From assembly GCA_965198755.1 (NCBI GenBank), contig OZ240673.1, positions 682,001-746,000 on the forward strand: a stretch of DNA of 64,000 nt, read 5' to 3'. The notes beneath the pieces are model-generated. The model was not told the origin of the DNA and did not search any database. It saw only the letters and a program-made list of their open reading frames with translations. The translations under genes and the position numbers were made by a program. Source of the stretch: BOG-908 sp963692875. Its GTDB lineage: Bacteria > Pseudomonadota > Alphaproteobacteria > Acetobacterales > Acetobacteraceae. This document shows positions 44,401 through 51,752 of this stretch, one piece after another (the first letter of the stretch is position 1; every line of letters starts with the position of its first letter).

Positions 44401-47400
44401 TTCGCGCCGCCGCCGGACAGCAAGGCCGCCGACCACCTGCCGGGCGATGCCGGCTGGGTGATCCTCGCACCCACCGGCTCAGGTCTGGCCGACCCGCTCT
44501 CGGCCGACATCCTGCTTCCCGCCAGCCTCACGGTCACCACCCAGCACGGCACGTCGGTCACCCACGACATCGAGCTGGCGGCCGGCACCACCTTCTCCGA
44601 GGCCCGCGCGGTCTCGCTGAACTACGGCATCCACATCGACTCGGCCAACATCTCTGCCGACACCGTCATCCCGTTCGCCGCCAAGCTCGCCGTCGCACCG
44701 GGTTCGACCGGCATCACCATCCCGGCCGGCGGTTTCGTCACCACCGCGGCGATCACCGCGCCGGACGGCACGGTGACGCTGGCGGGCACGTTCCTGCCCG
44801 GCGGCACGCTGATTGCACCCGGCAGCCGGTTCGCCGCCGGCTCGCTGTTCCCGGTGGCGGTGCAGGTGGCCAGCGACACCTTTGTCCCGCAGGGCACGCT
44901 GCTCAACATCTTCGACGACAGCACGCTCACGCTGGTCAGCAACACCGCGCCGCTGCCGGTGGGCGCCTTTCTGCCGTCCAACACCGCGCCGGAGTTCGTC
45001 ACCGAGGGTGGCCTGGCCGTGCAGCGGCTCGAGCTGCGGCCGGTGACCACGGACGCCGACGGTGACAGGGTGCAGGGCCTGATCTACCCGCTGGCCCAGT
45101 TGCTGCCGGCCGGCTCGCAATCGTGGAACATCGCACTGGTCTCCGGCGCCAACCTGGCCAGCGCCGACACCCAGGCGGTGCAGCCGCGCTCGGTGCTCGC
45201 CAGCAGCGCGCCGGGCACCCCGGCCAACACCGCCTACCAGGAGCCGGGCAGCCTGATCCTCGACGACCAGCACGAGCTGGTGGCGACCTCGAACACCGCC
45301 TACGCCAACCCTGCCTTCAGCGTCATCCGCACCGGCACCGGCGCGCTCAGCCTGATGGCCGGCGGGGATTTCGACCAGAGCTCGCTCTACGGCATCTACA
45401 CCGCCGGCACGCAGGACCCGCTGCCCGGCGGTGCTGCCGCCAACGCGGCCTACGACTCCGCGCGCGACGGGGTGAACAACAGCCGCTTCGTCACGCCGGG
45501 GGGCAAGGCCACCACGGTCAACCGGATCATCGACGCCACCTACCAGGCCTACTACCCCAACGACGGAGGCGACGTTCTGGTGGCAGCCCAGGGCAGCGTC
45601 ACCGGCGACCTGATCGCCAACATCAGCACCGCCGCCACCGGCCTCGTCTCCAGCGACGCGGTGGGCAACTGGCTCTGGCGGCAGGGCAGCACGCAGTTCG
45701 GCCAGCCCACCGCGTGGTGGATCAACTTCGGCACCTTCGTGGATGCCTACGCGCCCGGCGACATCGGTTCGGCCGAGACGACGCCCACGGTGCAGCTGGT
45801 CGGCTTCCAGGGCATCGGCGCGCTGGGCGGCGGCAACGTCTCCGTCTCGGCCGGCACCGATGCCGGCCAGACCACCAACCGCAGCGGGGCGGATTTCGGT
45901 GCAAGCGCGCTGCGCGGCGAGGGCCTGATCGTCGCCGTGGGCTCGACCGGCCGGCTGGTATCGTCCAACGGCACCACCACTGAGGTGCAGACCGGCGGCG
46001 GCAACCTCACGCTGCATGTCGGCGGCACGCTGAACCCGCTCGACACGCTGGCCAACGCAGCAATCCTGCCCGGCGCCAACAACGACCTGGACGGCGTGCT
46101 GGTGGACCTGCGCGGCAACATCACGCTGACGGCAGGTGCGGTTGGCCGGTTGGACGAGACCTACAGCTCGACGATCAACCCGGGCAGCACCGACCCGCGT
46201 CCGGCCAACCCGTTCGCGCCCGTCTATACCGCCAGCGAGGGGGTGACGCTGCTGCCCGGAGACGGGATCGTGTCGGTCGATACCGCCCGCGACCTGGTGG
46301 TCGATGCGGTCGGCGACCCCGGCCGGGTGACACAGCAGAACCTCACCCGTATCGCCACCCCGGGCGACGTGAACGCGGCGTATATCGGCGAGAACACGGC
46401 GTTCTCGCTGTGGACGCCGGACACCGCCGTCAGCCTGACCACGTTCGGCGGCAACGTGACACCCGTCTCGGTGCCGACGAGCGAGCCGGCGCCGAGCTAC
46501 TACAACGCGGTGCCCACCGACGATCGCTACGTCTATCCCTCGCAACTCAGCGTCACGGCGGTGACCGGCGACATCGTCTACGGCAACCCGGCGGGCCACG
46601 TGGACCAGAACGCGAACGCCCTGGTCTACACGCTCGAGACGGCACCCTCGGCCAACGAGCAGGTCGCCTTCCTCGCCGGCGGCTCGATCGTGGCCAACAG
46701 CTTCGCCATCGACCTCTCGGGTGCCGACCCGGCCCTGCTGTCCTCGCCGCTCAACCCCGCGGTGACGGGCACCGGCGCGCAATTCTTCCAACTGCCTGAG
46801 GACACCAACGTGCGGGTCGGCGGGGGCACCACCCAGAGCGCGCTGGCGCTGTTCGCGCTGGAGCCGGACACGCCCACGACGCCCTACCTCAGCGCGCAGG
46901 CAGCCAGCACCCCGGCGCTGTTCTACGCCGCCGGCGGCGACATCCTGAACTTCACCACCGGCGAGACGCTCACCTTCGCCGCCGCCGCCGACGAGACGCT
47001 GCCGCAATGGTACCTTGCTGCCAAGCCGGTGCGCATCCTCGCCGCCGGCGACATCGTCGACAGCGGAACCCGGCCCTCGCAGCCGGCCGGAACGCTGCAG
47101 CAGAACCAGCAATCCGACATCAGCGGCGTCTACACGACGAGCGGCAACCTGTTCCTCAACACCAGCGCGCAGTCCGTCTCGGTCGTCTCCGCTGGCCAGG
47201 ACATCCTCAGCGGCTACTTCTACGTGGGCGGCCCTGGCCTGCTGGAGGTCGATGCCGGCCGCAACATCCAGCAGATCGGCTTCACCGGGCCGGGCGGGCA
47301 GTCGCTGCTGCAGTTCGGCTCCATCAAGAGCCTTGGCTCGCTGTTGAGCGGCGCGCCGATCAGCCTGACCGGCGGCGCCGGCATCGACGTCAACGCCGGC

Positions 47401-48588
47401 ATCGGCACAGGTGCCGCCTACACCGCGTTTGCCGACCTGTATTTGAACCCGGCCGACCAGGGGAACCTGGCCCTGCCGATCACCGCCGTGTCCAACGACG
47501 GTAAGGTGCAGCAGACCTACACCGCCCAGCTGCTGGCGTGGTTGCAGCAGAATTACGCCTACACCGGTAACGAGGCCGGCGCACTCGCCTACTTCCTCGA
47601 CCCCGCCCACGTGCCGACGGTGAACCAGGACGCGTTCCTGCGTGGCGTGTTCTACGGCGAGCTGCTGGTCAGCGGGCAGCAGTACAACGACAGCACGAGC
47701 CGCTTCTTCCACGACTACGTCCGCGGCCGCCAGGCGATCGACACCCTGTTGCCCGGCGCGAGCGGTGGCACCACTACCCTGGGCGAGCCGGCCGGCTACA
47801 CCGGTGCGATCACCATGGCCAGTGGCCCGCTGGCCACCGGGCCCGCCGATACCGCCGGCAACCCCACCAGCCAGCTCTACGACGCGGGCGTCGCCACCGA
47901 GCATGGCGGCGACATCGATGTGCTCGCCCCGGGCGGGCAGGTGGTGCTGGGCACCAACGGCAGCACAAACCCCGGCGGCGGCACCGGCCTGATCACCAAC
48001 GGGTCGGGCAACATCGACGTCTTCGCCGACGGCAGCGTGCTGCTCGGCAAGAGCCGAATCTTCACCAACGCCGGCGGCAACATCCAGATCTGGTCGGCGA
48101 CCGGCGACATCAACGCCGGCATCGGCGCGCGCACCACGGTGGTCTTCAACCCGCCGATCATCAGCTACGACCAGGTGGGCGACATCGTCGAGACACCGGC
48201 CGTGCCCACCAGCGGCGCCGGCATCGCCACCGAACAGCCGCTGCCCAGCATTCCGGCGGGCAACATCGACCTGACCGCGCCGGTCGGCACCATCGACGCC
48301 GGCGAGGCGGGCGTGCGGTCCTCGGGCAACCTGAACCTGGCGGCGGCACGGCTGGCCAACACCACCGGCTTTTCCGCCGGCGGCAAGACCACCGGCAACG
48401 CAGCGCCGCCCTCTGTCAGCCTAGCCTCGGTGGAGGCGGCCGGCGCGACGGCAGGTGCGAGCCAGGCGGCAGCGCAGAACCTCAACGGGTCGCATACCGA
48501 GAACCAGCTGCCGACGATCGTCGAGGTGGAAGTGCTGAGCATCAGCGGGCAGACCGACGAGCAGCGGCGCCGGAAGCTGAAACACTGA
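35452..48588 (+). CDS. Giant filamentous-haemagglutinin-type exoprotein (two-partner secretion)
   Basis: 4378 residues. The start is the GTG at 35452; an in-frame stop lies about 85 bp upstream. A long N-terminus with an RRR cluster and hydrophobic stretch ends in APSHAQA, a probable signal cleavage site. Residues about 115-250 form the TPS/haemagglutination-activity domain (QLTWKTFNVGAHTKLAFDQ, INTVLDPDVSGSQVLGSI, YVLDRNGIAFSAGSTVNVGS). Thousands of Gly/Ala/Thr-rich beta-helix residues follow, and the tail (NQLPTIVEVEVLSISGQ) is like FHA-family proteins with DUF3739. It should be secreted by a TpsB porin, but none is in the window. Adhesion or biofilm role inferred. Confidence 0.88.
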   Translation: MSGPLSSIPSLRPAAAAARRRSALLHSASLGALVVASASAPSHAQAAPFRSLSQALALSGKAAAQAATSPAVGVTASQQASLGAQNLSTAASRFRSLADALASPPASAGASPIVVDGYGPGTGLQAAPGALAGGPTWRGAALPTTAATLGGVTVTVTQNQALAQLTWKTFNVGAHTKLAFDQSAGGSLASSWTVINTVLDPDVSGSQVLGSITAPGKVYVLDRNGIAFSAGSTVNVGSLIAATADIAASQFTSTASGVTTFNLYGAQTVVGSDGRPTDPVTGFNLNYQPTFKNGSNASITVAPGAAIQTPAPAGSNGGGYVMLLGGNVANNGVITTPLGQTVLAAGTQFFLRQGTTGSTTQGNTLSTTLGSEVATTNYPIGNVTGAPAPSAVNAVFLSGSVANAGIVVADQGDITLAGHSITQSGALLSTTTVDTRGTIHLLTPNDGSDPTSSITLAPGSVTEILPEDNGLTALDSQRASNIANSAVLNAQRLTQAQADAASGNVTGTLSLNNTSLLADQLGESRVELSSGGGIDIGAGALVLAQGGQIAVAGGSRVLLENGANLDVSGTSGAHLASSALDLSLYPTGVGTSDSATLSASVNDLFANVQPFQLRDSAANRDGALKGSNVYVDEQTLVEVASGAFAGNIYTPGGLLEVSGYLGLVPHGILEWTAIGGQVTLQAAQFAVEVTGQMGSPNPVSLGTQAGSIVTQPQAVINLQGGTVAYGAGPVQQTYVQASDGQVYNINQAPADLVYTGVFGGQVTTYPRWRVTDYYVSPLLTPPTLEEPGYTVGRDAGSITIAAGTAQVQGPIYAGVTVGQYQLGQRPAGVTDPYLLAQSVVPQAGTLRFGNYLDSTLQTLTLPTQVVFASALSAGALPASAAGTLAAGTLAAGTLAAPLANTAVFDAEVLDADGFATLSVGTGGSVTVNAPVTVADGGSVSLTGSGIVVAAGLTARSGSITLSDQLASTGAPVGLQLAPPLRRINIETGLPVGSGTAGGSGSGSASGTATVIPVNTVPSVTLAAGAVLDARGVWTNALIDPASRASLAYANGGSITIQNSGGVALQAGGRVDVSSGGGFAQDGSAVTGRGGSVSITADVDSQQNHPNVALLVADATFAGYGSAGGGTLSLTGPAFKFGTGGQVYFSSTTLDTAVLSSGFSDYVINGFGGVDVLPGQQLTAAEPIYVLNQGASLPTGSDPSAAYSVMLPPLYTPTRSTDVLAERAGASISLLSVLGAGYPGAPDSVTLPNADGGAVTIGAGAGVSVDPGRSITLAGFETVGVFGTLTAHGGSIGVFNTHVQGSGGSTTAPIPSQPSPAYLPGTSVWLAAGSLLDVSGQAVVQTDPAGRRFGLATSGGTIAVGSTSPSLATLAQVIVRPGAMLDADGAQALVDVIPNTEQPSLLPQSRQVRLAGNGGSISLDSIDGVALDGTAIARAGAAGAAGGTLSVSLDAALVSQFSNYPTYLYVPQQVLITQGTVQVQPDSLQVGQVSPVDTFGLARISQAQIESGGFASVDVGAQTGAVVFEGDVALHAPGAIVLSTGVIGASSPIANESIAAPYVELAGQTSASAALVAASPPTTESFGTLTIQADLIDQSNLLYLGGLFTGFAKTAATTSSGGSVAGVGFPSQAVVLQPFGFGQTNIDSTGDVRFLGSAVTSGSNLAIESVGSIAFDAAQIYPASSAAAQVVAGYNLRYTNGGPQSVTQDGTITVHASGAGVPPPYSVGGTLSFVADTIEQAGVVRAPEGTLAFSDGAAATSVVFPSQVTFAPGSVTSVSLYGQAVPYGGTVDGVTYQVPGGGAPGLLNPAVKVTAQSIDVEQGATIDLRGGGTLTGAGFIFGRGGTADVLTTPLLNLSGGTPLANAAAQVGAVQPSGAADPVYAVLPGYNSGYAPPARVGDVAYSATSIGEQITLGGEVPGLAAGTYTLLPAYYALLPGGYRVELTAGTLPANTNLARGNFTTIDPVTLGTANTSVSSPVAAAALFTSGTNIRQLSQYDEESFDSFEAQAATQFGAPRPFLPEDAKTLILTYPGVIAYPESRGLEAALSFAPSALLDAPAPPGPVTGAAGGYGATLEVSTTANIAVVGPTDPVYGNEVVLQASVLSALDLPRLVLGGTLAIDANASNTIDVLPTAASVNILPHAVLTAGDVLLTTSVNRVDANALPITGEILVLPGGTISTIGAGPAAYDTATSGYYFNNDQGSGIASPVIDVSNGHVVFVPATDSANGAVVSVGNGSGLLAGGSLNVAAPSQTTVTIGNANLGARYASLSVADINVGSATALHEYASLLPQGLSITPQALSGLLNGSKALGTPASSVLTLTATQEVNVLGSVALDTGAADLVLNTPAIYGVGSAGATATINAAAFTWSGVSTSATTQLSSGQPVLSSALPGGQTGLGLAGLSDQLAITAGTITLGYGPQSQPDDQLLLNRLVSGFATVTLTGTSEITANNQSALAVYASQPVFGQPGTGGDLHLVSPLVTTAPAAVLQLSAGGAVTLAAPPPIAAQTSPAAQAQQAGTASVASLGGEIDVTGASVQVATAVALPSGQFNVTAQTNLDLAAGGSIDLSGRAVHLFDQTVYTPGGRVTLESTAGSITLDTGSAVNVSSPGTYAGSIVLNALAGGVAVDGTLQGAAPASQSGGSFTVIAGTLSTTTQAPNLAAGGSAFANINAALDAGGFTAARTFELGTDVGPSGAVTTNIVIGNDAAGAPLVAAHGVSVSADLGSIDVAGTIDAAGTRPGTIVLAAQQNLTLEATGVLDAHATQTAVDSTGAPIGAENRAQVTLTSAAGSLLLAGGTVDLTYPDGAVPGGAQGQLVLNVPRAGIGAAAITGGDVAITAAAPIDVAGAQSIALYAWTNYLTQSSEGVVAAQYAGNPHGTGAVVSLGAIDLQSRQFINAAGANAALTARLAGLAAYGAAFHLRPGVEVDSSQASHGTITISGDVDLSGYRYSDVGYGLQQVAGVTGSGEPGAILFRAAGDLVVNGSITDGFAPPPDSKAADHLPGDAGWVILAPTGSGLADPLSADILLPASLTVTTQHGTSVTHDIELAAGTTFSEARAVSLNYGIHIDSANISADTVIPFAAKLAVAPGSTGITIPAGGFVTTAAITAPDGTVTLAGTFLPGGTLIAPGSRFAAGSLFPVAVQVASDTFVPQGTLLNIFDDSTLTLVSNTAPLPVGAFLPSNTAPEFVTEGGLAVQRLELRPVTTDADGDRVQGLIYPLAQLLPAGSQSWNIALVSGANLASADTQAVQPRSVLASSAPGTPANTAYQEPGSLILDDQHELVATSNTAYANPAFSVIRTGTGALSLMAGGDFDQSSLYGIYTAGTQDPLPGGAAANAAYDSARDGVNNSRFVTPGGKATTVNRIIDATYQAYYPNDGGDVLVAAQGSVTGDLIANISTAATGLVSSDAVGNWLWRQGSTQFGQPTAWWINFGTFVDAYAPGDIGSAETTPTVQLVGFQGIGALGGGNVSVSAGTDAGQTTNRSGADFGASALRGEGLIVAVGSTGRLVSSNGTTTEVQTGGGNLTLHVGGTLNPLDTLANAAILPGANNDLDGVLVDLRGNITLTAGAVGRLDETYSSTINPGSTDPRPANPFAPVYTASEGVTLLPGDGIVSVDTARDLVVDAVGDPGRVTQQNLTRIATPGDVNAAYIGENTAFSLWTPDTAVSLTTFGGNVTPVSVPTSEPAPSYYNAVPTDDRYVYPSQLSVTAVTGDIVYGNPAGHVDQNANALVYTLETAPSANEQVAFLAGGSIVANSFAIDLSGADPALLSSPLNPAVTGTGAQFFQLPEDTNVRVGGGTTQSALALFALEPDTPTTPYLSAQAASTPALFYAAGGDILNFTTGETLTFAAAADETLPQWYLAAKPVRILAAGDIVDSGTRPSQPAGTLQQNQQSDISGVYTTSGNLFLNTSAQSVSVVSAGQDILSGYFYVGGPGLLEVDAGRNIQQIGFTGPGGQSLLQFGSIKSLGSLLSGAPISLTGGAGIDVNAGIGTGAAYTAFADLYLNPADQGNLALPITAVSNDGKVQQTYTAQLLAWLQQNYAYTGNEAGALAYFLDPAHVPTVNQDAFLRGVFYGELLVSGQQYNDSTSRFFHDYVRGRQAIDTLLPGASGGTTTLGEPAGYTGAITMASGPLATGPADTAGNPTSQLYDAGVATEHGGDIDVLAPGGQVVLGTNGSTNPGGGTGLITNGSGNIDVFADGSVLLGKSRIFTNAGGNIQIWSATGDINAGIGARTTVVFNPPIISYDQVGDIVETPAVPTSGAGIATEQPLPSIPAGNIDLTAPVGTIDAGEAGVRSSGNLNLAAARLANTTGFSAGGKTTGNAAPPSVSLASVEAAGATAGASQAAAQNLNGSHTENQLPTIVEVEVLSISGQTDEQRRRKLKH
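38092..38136 (+). repeat. Three 15-bp units in the exoprotein gene
   Basis: Three consecutive AGTLA pentads (consensus GCSGGCACSCTCGCG) occur within the beta-helix region. They are diverged at synonymous positions, so this is an older or selected repeat compared with those in bchD and crtB. Confidence 0.5.
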
Positions 48589-48620
48589 GAGCGGGTGCGG
48601 ATCGCGGAAGGCGGAGTAGA

Positions 48621-48755
48621 AAGCAAGGCCTTCTTTTTTGGAAAAAAAGAAGCAAAAAACTTTTGTCCCTGCTGTCGCGGACTCTCCCTCAGCGAATACC
48701 CAGGGAACAAAAGTTTTTTGGTTCTATTTTTCAAAAAAGAACCGCTTTCCTTTGC
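48621..48755. repeat. Dispersed hairpin repeat, copy 10
   Basis: Full copy 33 bp after the exoprotein stop. The left hairpin is CTTC/GAAG and the right one GTTC/GAAC. The rest of the gap up to rplU (48756-49014) holds no gene I can support. Confidence 0.9.
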
Positions 48756-49014
48756 TTGCTGGGCCTGCAAGGCGAGCTTGGCCACGGGTCTTGCCGAGCG
48801 ATCGTCGGAGTTGGTGCCCGCCGGACGAAGCGTCTTGCGGCAGCAGGCAGGGACGCAGATTTCGGGACGTGCAGACACGTGCGATCCCGCCGTATGCGAT
48901 GCGGGGTCGGTTGACATGGCGCAGGCTCAGGCACTATGTCCGCCGACTTCGGGGCGCGCAGACGCCCTAACTATAAGAATTGAACGCCGTCGAGCGTTCA
49001 CATCGGAGCTCATC

Positions 49015-49329
49015 ATGTTTGCTGTCATCCGCACTGGCGGAAAGCAGTATCGCGTCACACCGAACGCGGTACTCAAGGTCGAGAAGCTGGAGGCCGAACC
49101 GGGCGCCACCTTCACGTTCACCGACGTTCTGGCCGTGGGCTCCGACGCGGGAGTGACCATCGGCACGCCGGTCGTGGCCGGTGCGAGCGTCACCGCGACG
49201 GTGATCGCGCAGGATCGCCTGGACAAGGTGATCATCTTTAAGAAGCGCCGCCGGCAGAACAGCCGCCGCAAGAACGGCCACCGCCAGCACGTGACCGTGC
49301 TGCGGGTGGCCGACATCATCGCCGCCTGA
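49015..49329 (+). CDS. rplU: Large ribosomal subunit protein bL21
   Basis: 104 residues, starting MFAVIRTGGKQYRVTPNAVLKVEKLEAEPG. IIFKKRRRQNSRRKNGHRQHVTVLRVADI is the rRNA-binding C-terminus. Start by homology to the universal MFAVI(R/K)TGGKQY. rplU-rpmA-obgE is a canonical group; rpmA follows after 17 bp. Confidence 0.96.
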   Translation: MFAVIRTGGKQYRVTPNAVLKVEKLEAEPGATFTFTDVLAVGSDAGVTIGTPVVAGASVTATVIAQDRLDKVIIFKKRRRQNSRRKNGHRQHVTVLRVADIIAA

Positions 49330-49346
49330 GGCAGGAGTAGGATCAG

Positions 49347-49616
49347 ATGGCACACAAGAAGGCAGGCGGCTCGTCGCGCAACGGTCGCGATACCGAGGGC
49401 AGGCGCCTTGGCGTCAAGAAGTATGGCGGCGAGGCCGTGGTGCCCGGCAACATCATCATCCGGCAGCGCGGCACGCGCTGGAAGCCGGGGATCAACGTCG
49501 GGCTTGGCAAGGACCACACGATCTTCGCGGTGGTCGAGGGCAGGGTTAAGTTTCAGACTCGGGCGGATGACCGGGTTTACGTGTCCGTTGAGAAGCTGCC
49601 GGCTGCTGCCGAGTAG
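49347..49616 (+). CDS. rpmA: Large ribosomal subunit protein bL27
   Basis: 89 residues. MAHKKAGGSSRNGRDTEGRRLGVKKYGGEAVVPGNIIIRQRGTRW is diagnostic; the N-terminal tail reaches the peptidyl-transferase centre. No N-terminal cleavable extension of the Firmicutes type is present. AGGAGT precedes the ATG at a suitable distance. Confidence 0.96.
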   Translation: MAHKKAGGSSRNGRDTEGRRLGVKKYGGEAVVPGNIIIRQRGTRWKPGINVGLGKDHTIFAVVEGRVKFQTRADDRVYVSVEKLPAAAE

Positions 49617-49619
49617 CAC

Positions 49620-49787
49620 CGGGGCTCCGCCCCTGGCGCCGCAGGCTCGAACCATTGGCGCCCTAGCGCCAGCCCCGCCGGGGGGAACGATCCCCCCCGG
49701 ACCCCGTCGTTCTTATCGCTCTTCTTGGGAACGGGGTCTGGGGCCGACTGGCCCCAGCGGGTCCAGGGCAGAGCCCTGGCCTTCCCT
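49620..49787. repeat. GC-rich REP-like cluster between rpmA and obgE
   Basis: At least four palindromes are packed here: CCGGGGC-TCC-GCCCCTGG, CCGGGGGG-AACGAT-CCCCCCCGG, CTGGGGCC-GACT-GGCCCCAG and CCAGGGC-AGA-GCCCTGG. It is unrelated to the A/T-tract hairpin family. Similar GGGTCCAGGGCAGAGCCCTGG elements are common between genes in Alphaproteobacteria. It ends eight bases before the obgE start. Confidence 0.75.
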
Positions 49788-50789
49788 ATGAAGTTCCTAG
49801 ACCAAGCCAAGATCTACGTCCGCTCCGGTGACGGCGGCGACGGCGTGATCGCCTTTCGCCGAGAGCGTTTTATCGAGTTCGGCGGCCCCGACGGCGGCAC
49901 CGGCGGCCGCGGCGGCGACGTCGTCTTCGAAGCCGTCCCCAACCTCAACACGCTGATCGACTTCCGCTACACCCAGCATTTCCGCGCCAAGAAGGGCGGC
50001 AACGGCGCAGGTGCGGACCGGACCGGCGCCGGCGCCCCGGACGTGCACATCCGCGTGCCGATCGGCACCCAGATCCTCGCCGACGACCAGGAGACCCTGC
50101 TCGCCGACCTCGACACGCCCGGCAAGCGGGTGATCCTGTGCCGTGGCGGCGACGGCGGGCACGGCAACACCCACTTCAAGACCAGCACCAACCGCGCGCC
50201 CCGGCGTGCCGACAAGGGCTGGCCCGGCGAGGAACGCTGGATCTGGCTGCGCCTGAAGCTGATCGCCGATGCGGGCCTGGTCGGATTGCCCAACGCCGGC
50301 AAGTCCACCTTCCTGGCCGCGTCCAGCGCGGCGCGCCCGAAGATTGCCGACTACCCGTTCACCACGCTGCACCCGCAGCTGGGCGTCATCCGCCTGTCCA
50401 ACTCCGAGGAGTTCGTGCTGGCCGACATCCCCGGCCTGATCGAGGGCGCCCATGAGGGTGCTGGCCTGGGCGACCGCTTTCTCGGCCACGTAGAGCGCTG
50501 CGCGGTGCTGTTGCACATGGTCGATGGCGCCGCGGGCGAGGTGGTGGACGCCTGGCGCACGGTACGCGGCGAGCTGTCGGCTTACGGCGCCGGGCTGGAG
50601 GACAAGCCGGAGCTGATCGTGCTGAACAAGTCCGATGCGATGGCGCCGCGCGAGATGAGCGCACGGCGGGCGGCGCTGGCGCGCGCGTCCGGCCAGGTGG
50701 TGCACGTCATGTCGGGGGCCACGGGGCAGGGGGTGCCGGAGATGCTGCGGGCGTTGCAGGACGCGATCACAGCACACAGGCAAGCATAG
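49788..50789 (+). CDS. obgE: GTPase Obg/CgtA
   Basis: 333 residues from ATG 49788 (MKFLDQAKIYVRSGDGGDGVIAFRRE). The glycine-rich Obg domain (FGGPDGGTGGRGGDVVFEAV) precedes a G domain with GLPNAGKST (P-loop), DIPGLIEGAHEGAGLGDRFLGHVERC (switch II) and LNKSDAM (NKxD). It acts in 50S ribosome assembly. The ATG immediately follows the GC-rich palindromic cluster, so ribosome access may depend on that structure. Confidence 0.95.
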   Translation: MKFLDQAKIYVRSGDGGDGVIAFRRERFIEFGGPDGGTGGRGGDVVFEAVPNLNTLIDFRYTQHFRAKKGGNGAGADRTGAGAPDVHIRVPIGTQILADDQETLLADLDTPGKRVILCRGGDGGHGNTHFKTSTNRAPRRADKGWPGEERWIWLRLKLIADAGLVGLPNAGKSTFLAASSAARPKIADYPFTTLHPQLGVIRLSNSEEFVLADIPGLIEGAHEGAGLGDRFLGHVERCAVLLHMVDGAAGEVVDAWRTVRGELSAYGAGLEDKPELIVLNKSDAMAPREMSARRAALARASGQVVHVMSGATGQGVPEMLRALQDAITAHRQA

Positions 50790-50790
50790 T

Positions 50791-50920
50791 AGAAATGTTC
50801 TTTTTTGAAAAAAAGAACAAAAAAACTTTTGGCCGCGGGGTAGGCGTCTCCGGAGACTCCGCGACAGCAGGACCAAAGTTTTTTTGCTTCTTTTTTTTCA
50901 AAAAAAGAAGGCCTTGTTTG
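50791..50920. repeat. Dispersed hairpin repeat, copy 11
   Basis: Full copy filling the obgE-ruvA gap. The left hairpin is GTTC/GAAC and the right one CTTC/GAAG. Its last bases AAGAAGG lie about 9-12 bp before the ruvA start and could serve as its Shine-Dalgarno site. Confidence 0.88.
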
Positions 50921-50922
50921 CC

Positions 50923-51525
50923 TTGATCGCCCTGCTCACCGGCCGTGTAGACTCCCTCGATGCGTCGAGCTGCATCATCGACGTGTCCGGCGTAGGCTAC
51001 CTGGTCCAATCCAGCACCCGCACGCTGTCCGCCTTGCCGGCTCCGCCGGCGCTGGCCCGCGTGCTGGTGGAGACGGTCGTGCGCGAGGACGCGATTCTGC
51101 TGTACGGCTTCGCGGATGCTGCCGAGCGTGACTGGTTCCGCTTGCTGACCACCGTGCAGGGCGTGGGTGCGAAGGTGGCGCTCGCCATCCTCTCCGCGCT
51201 CTCCCCGCGCGACTTGGTGGGCGCTATTGCGTCCGGCGACCGGGCGTCATTGACGCGCGTGGCCGGCGTGGGACCGAAGCTGGCGGTGCGGTTGCTGACG
51301 GAGTTGCGGGACAGGGCGGGCGCGATGCCGTCTGGAGCCACGTCGTCGCCGGGTGCAGTGCTGCCGGCCGGTGGGCTGGCAGCCGACGCGCTATCGGCGC
51401 TGGCCAACCTCGGTTACCGGCGGCCGGAGGCCCAGCCAGTGGTCGGCCGCGCCATCGAGGCGCTCGGGCCAGAGGCGACGCTGGACGCGGTGATCCGCAA
51501 TAGCTTGCGCGATCTGGCGCGGTGA
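50923..51525 (+). CDS. ruvA: Holliday junction branch migration protein RuvA
   Basis: 200 residues if the TTG at 50923 is the start, giving (M)IALLTGRVDSLDASSCIIDVSGVGYLVQ, which matches the usual MIxxLxGxL start; upstream residues are translated repeat. Domain II helix-hairpin-helix motifs are TTVQGVGAKVALAILSAL and TRVAGVGPKLAVRLLTEL. Domain III is DALSALANLGYRRPEAQPVVGRA. RuvA binds four-way junctions and loads RuvB. Neither ruvC nor ruvB is adjacent, although ruvCAB is normally one operon. Confidence 0.9.
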   Translation: MIALLTGRVDSLDASSCIIDVSGVGYLVQSSTRTLSALPAPPALARVLVETVVREDAILLYGFADAAERDWFRLLTTVQGVGAKVALAILSALSPRDLVGAIASGDRASLTRVAGVGPKLAVRLLTELRDRAGAMPSGATSSPGAVLPAGGLAADALSALANLGYRRPEAQPVVGRAIEALGPEATLDAVIRNSLRDLAR

Positions 51526-51580
51526 AGTGGTGAGCTGCGGTGGTGAGTGGTGCCAGCTGGCGCGGATGCTGGCTCGAAGA

Positions 51581-51715
51581 AAGCAAGCAGTCCTTTTTTG
51601 AAAAAAAGGACCAAAAAACTTTTGACTCCGCTGTCGCGCGCTCTCCGGAAAGGGCTGCGACAGCGGAGATAAAATTTTTGCTTCTTTTTTCAAAAAAGAA
51701 GGCCTTGCTTGCTTC
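51581..51715. repeat. Dispersed hairpin repeat, copy 12
   Basis: Full copy after ruvA. The left hairpin is GTCC/GGAC and the right one CTTC/GAAG. Its centre matches copy 2 closely (CTCCGCTGTCGC...GCGACAGCGGAG), so these two form a subfamily. Confidence 0.88.
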
Positions 51716-51752
51716 GGAACGGCCAGCCTTCAGGCCGGTCGGCATAGGGCAG

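Noticed and set aside
39046..44436. 1796-codon open frame on the minus strand within the exoprotein gene
   Set aside because: It is antisense to a gene with clear TPS-domain motifs, is low-complexity Gly/Arg/Gln/Val-rich and has no recognisable domain. High GC at third positions keeps antisense frames open.
44479..47904. 1141-codon open frame on the minus strand within the exoprotein gene
   Set aside because: Same reason: an antisense shadow with biased composition and no motifs.
49640..49665. GGCTCGAACC-like word resembling a tRNA T-arm
   Set aside because: It is part of the palindromic REP-like cluster and has no acceptor or anticodon stem around it.
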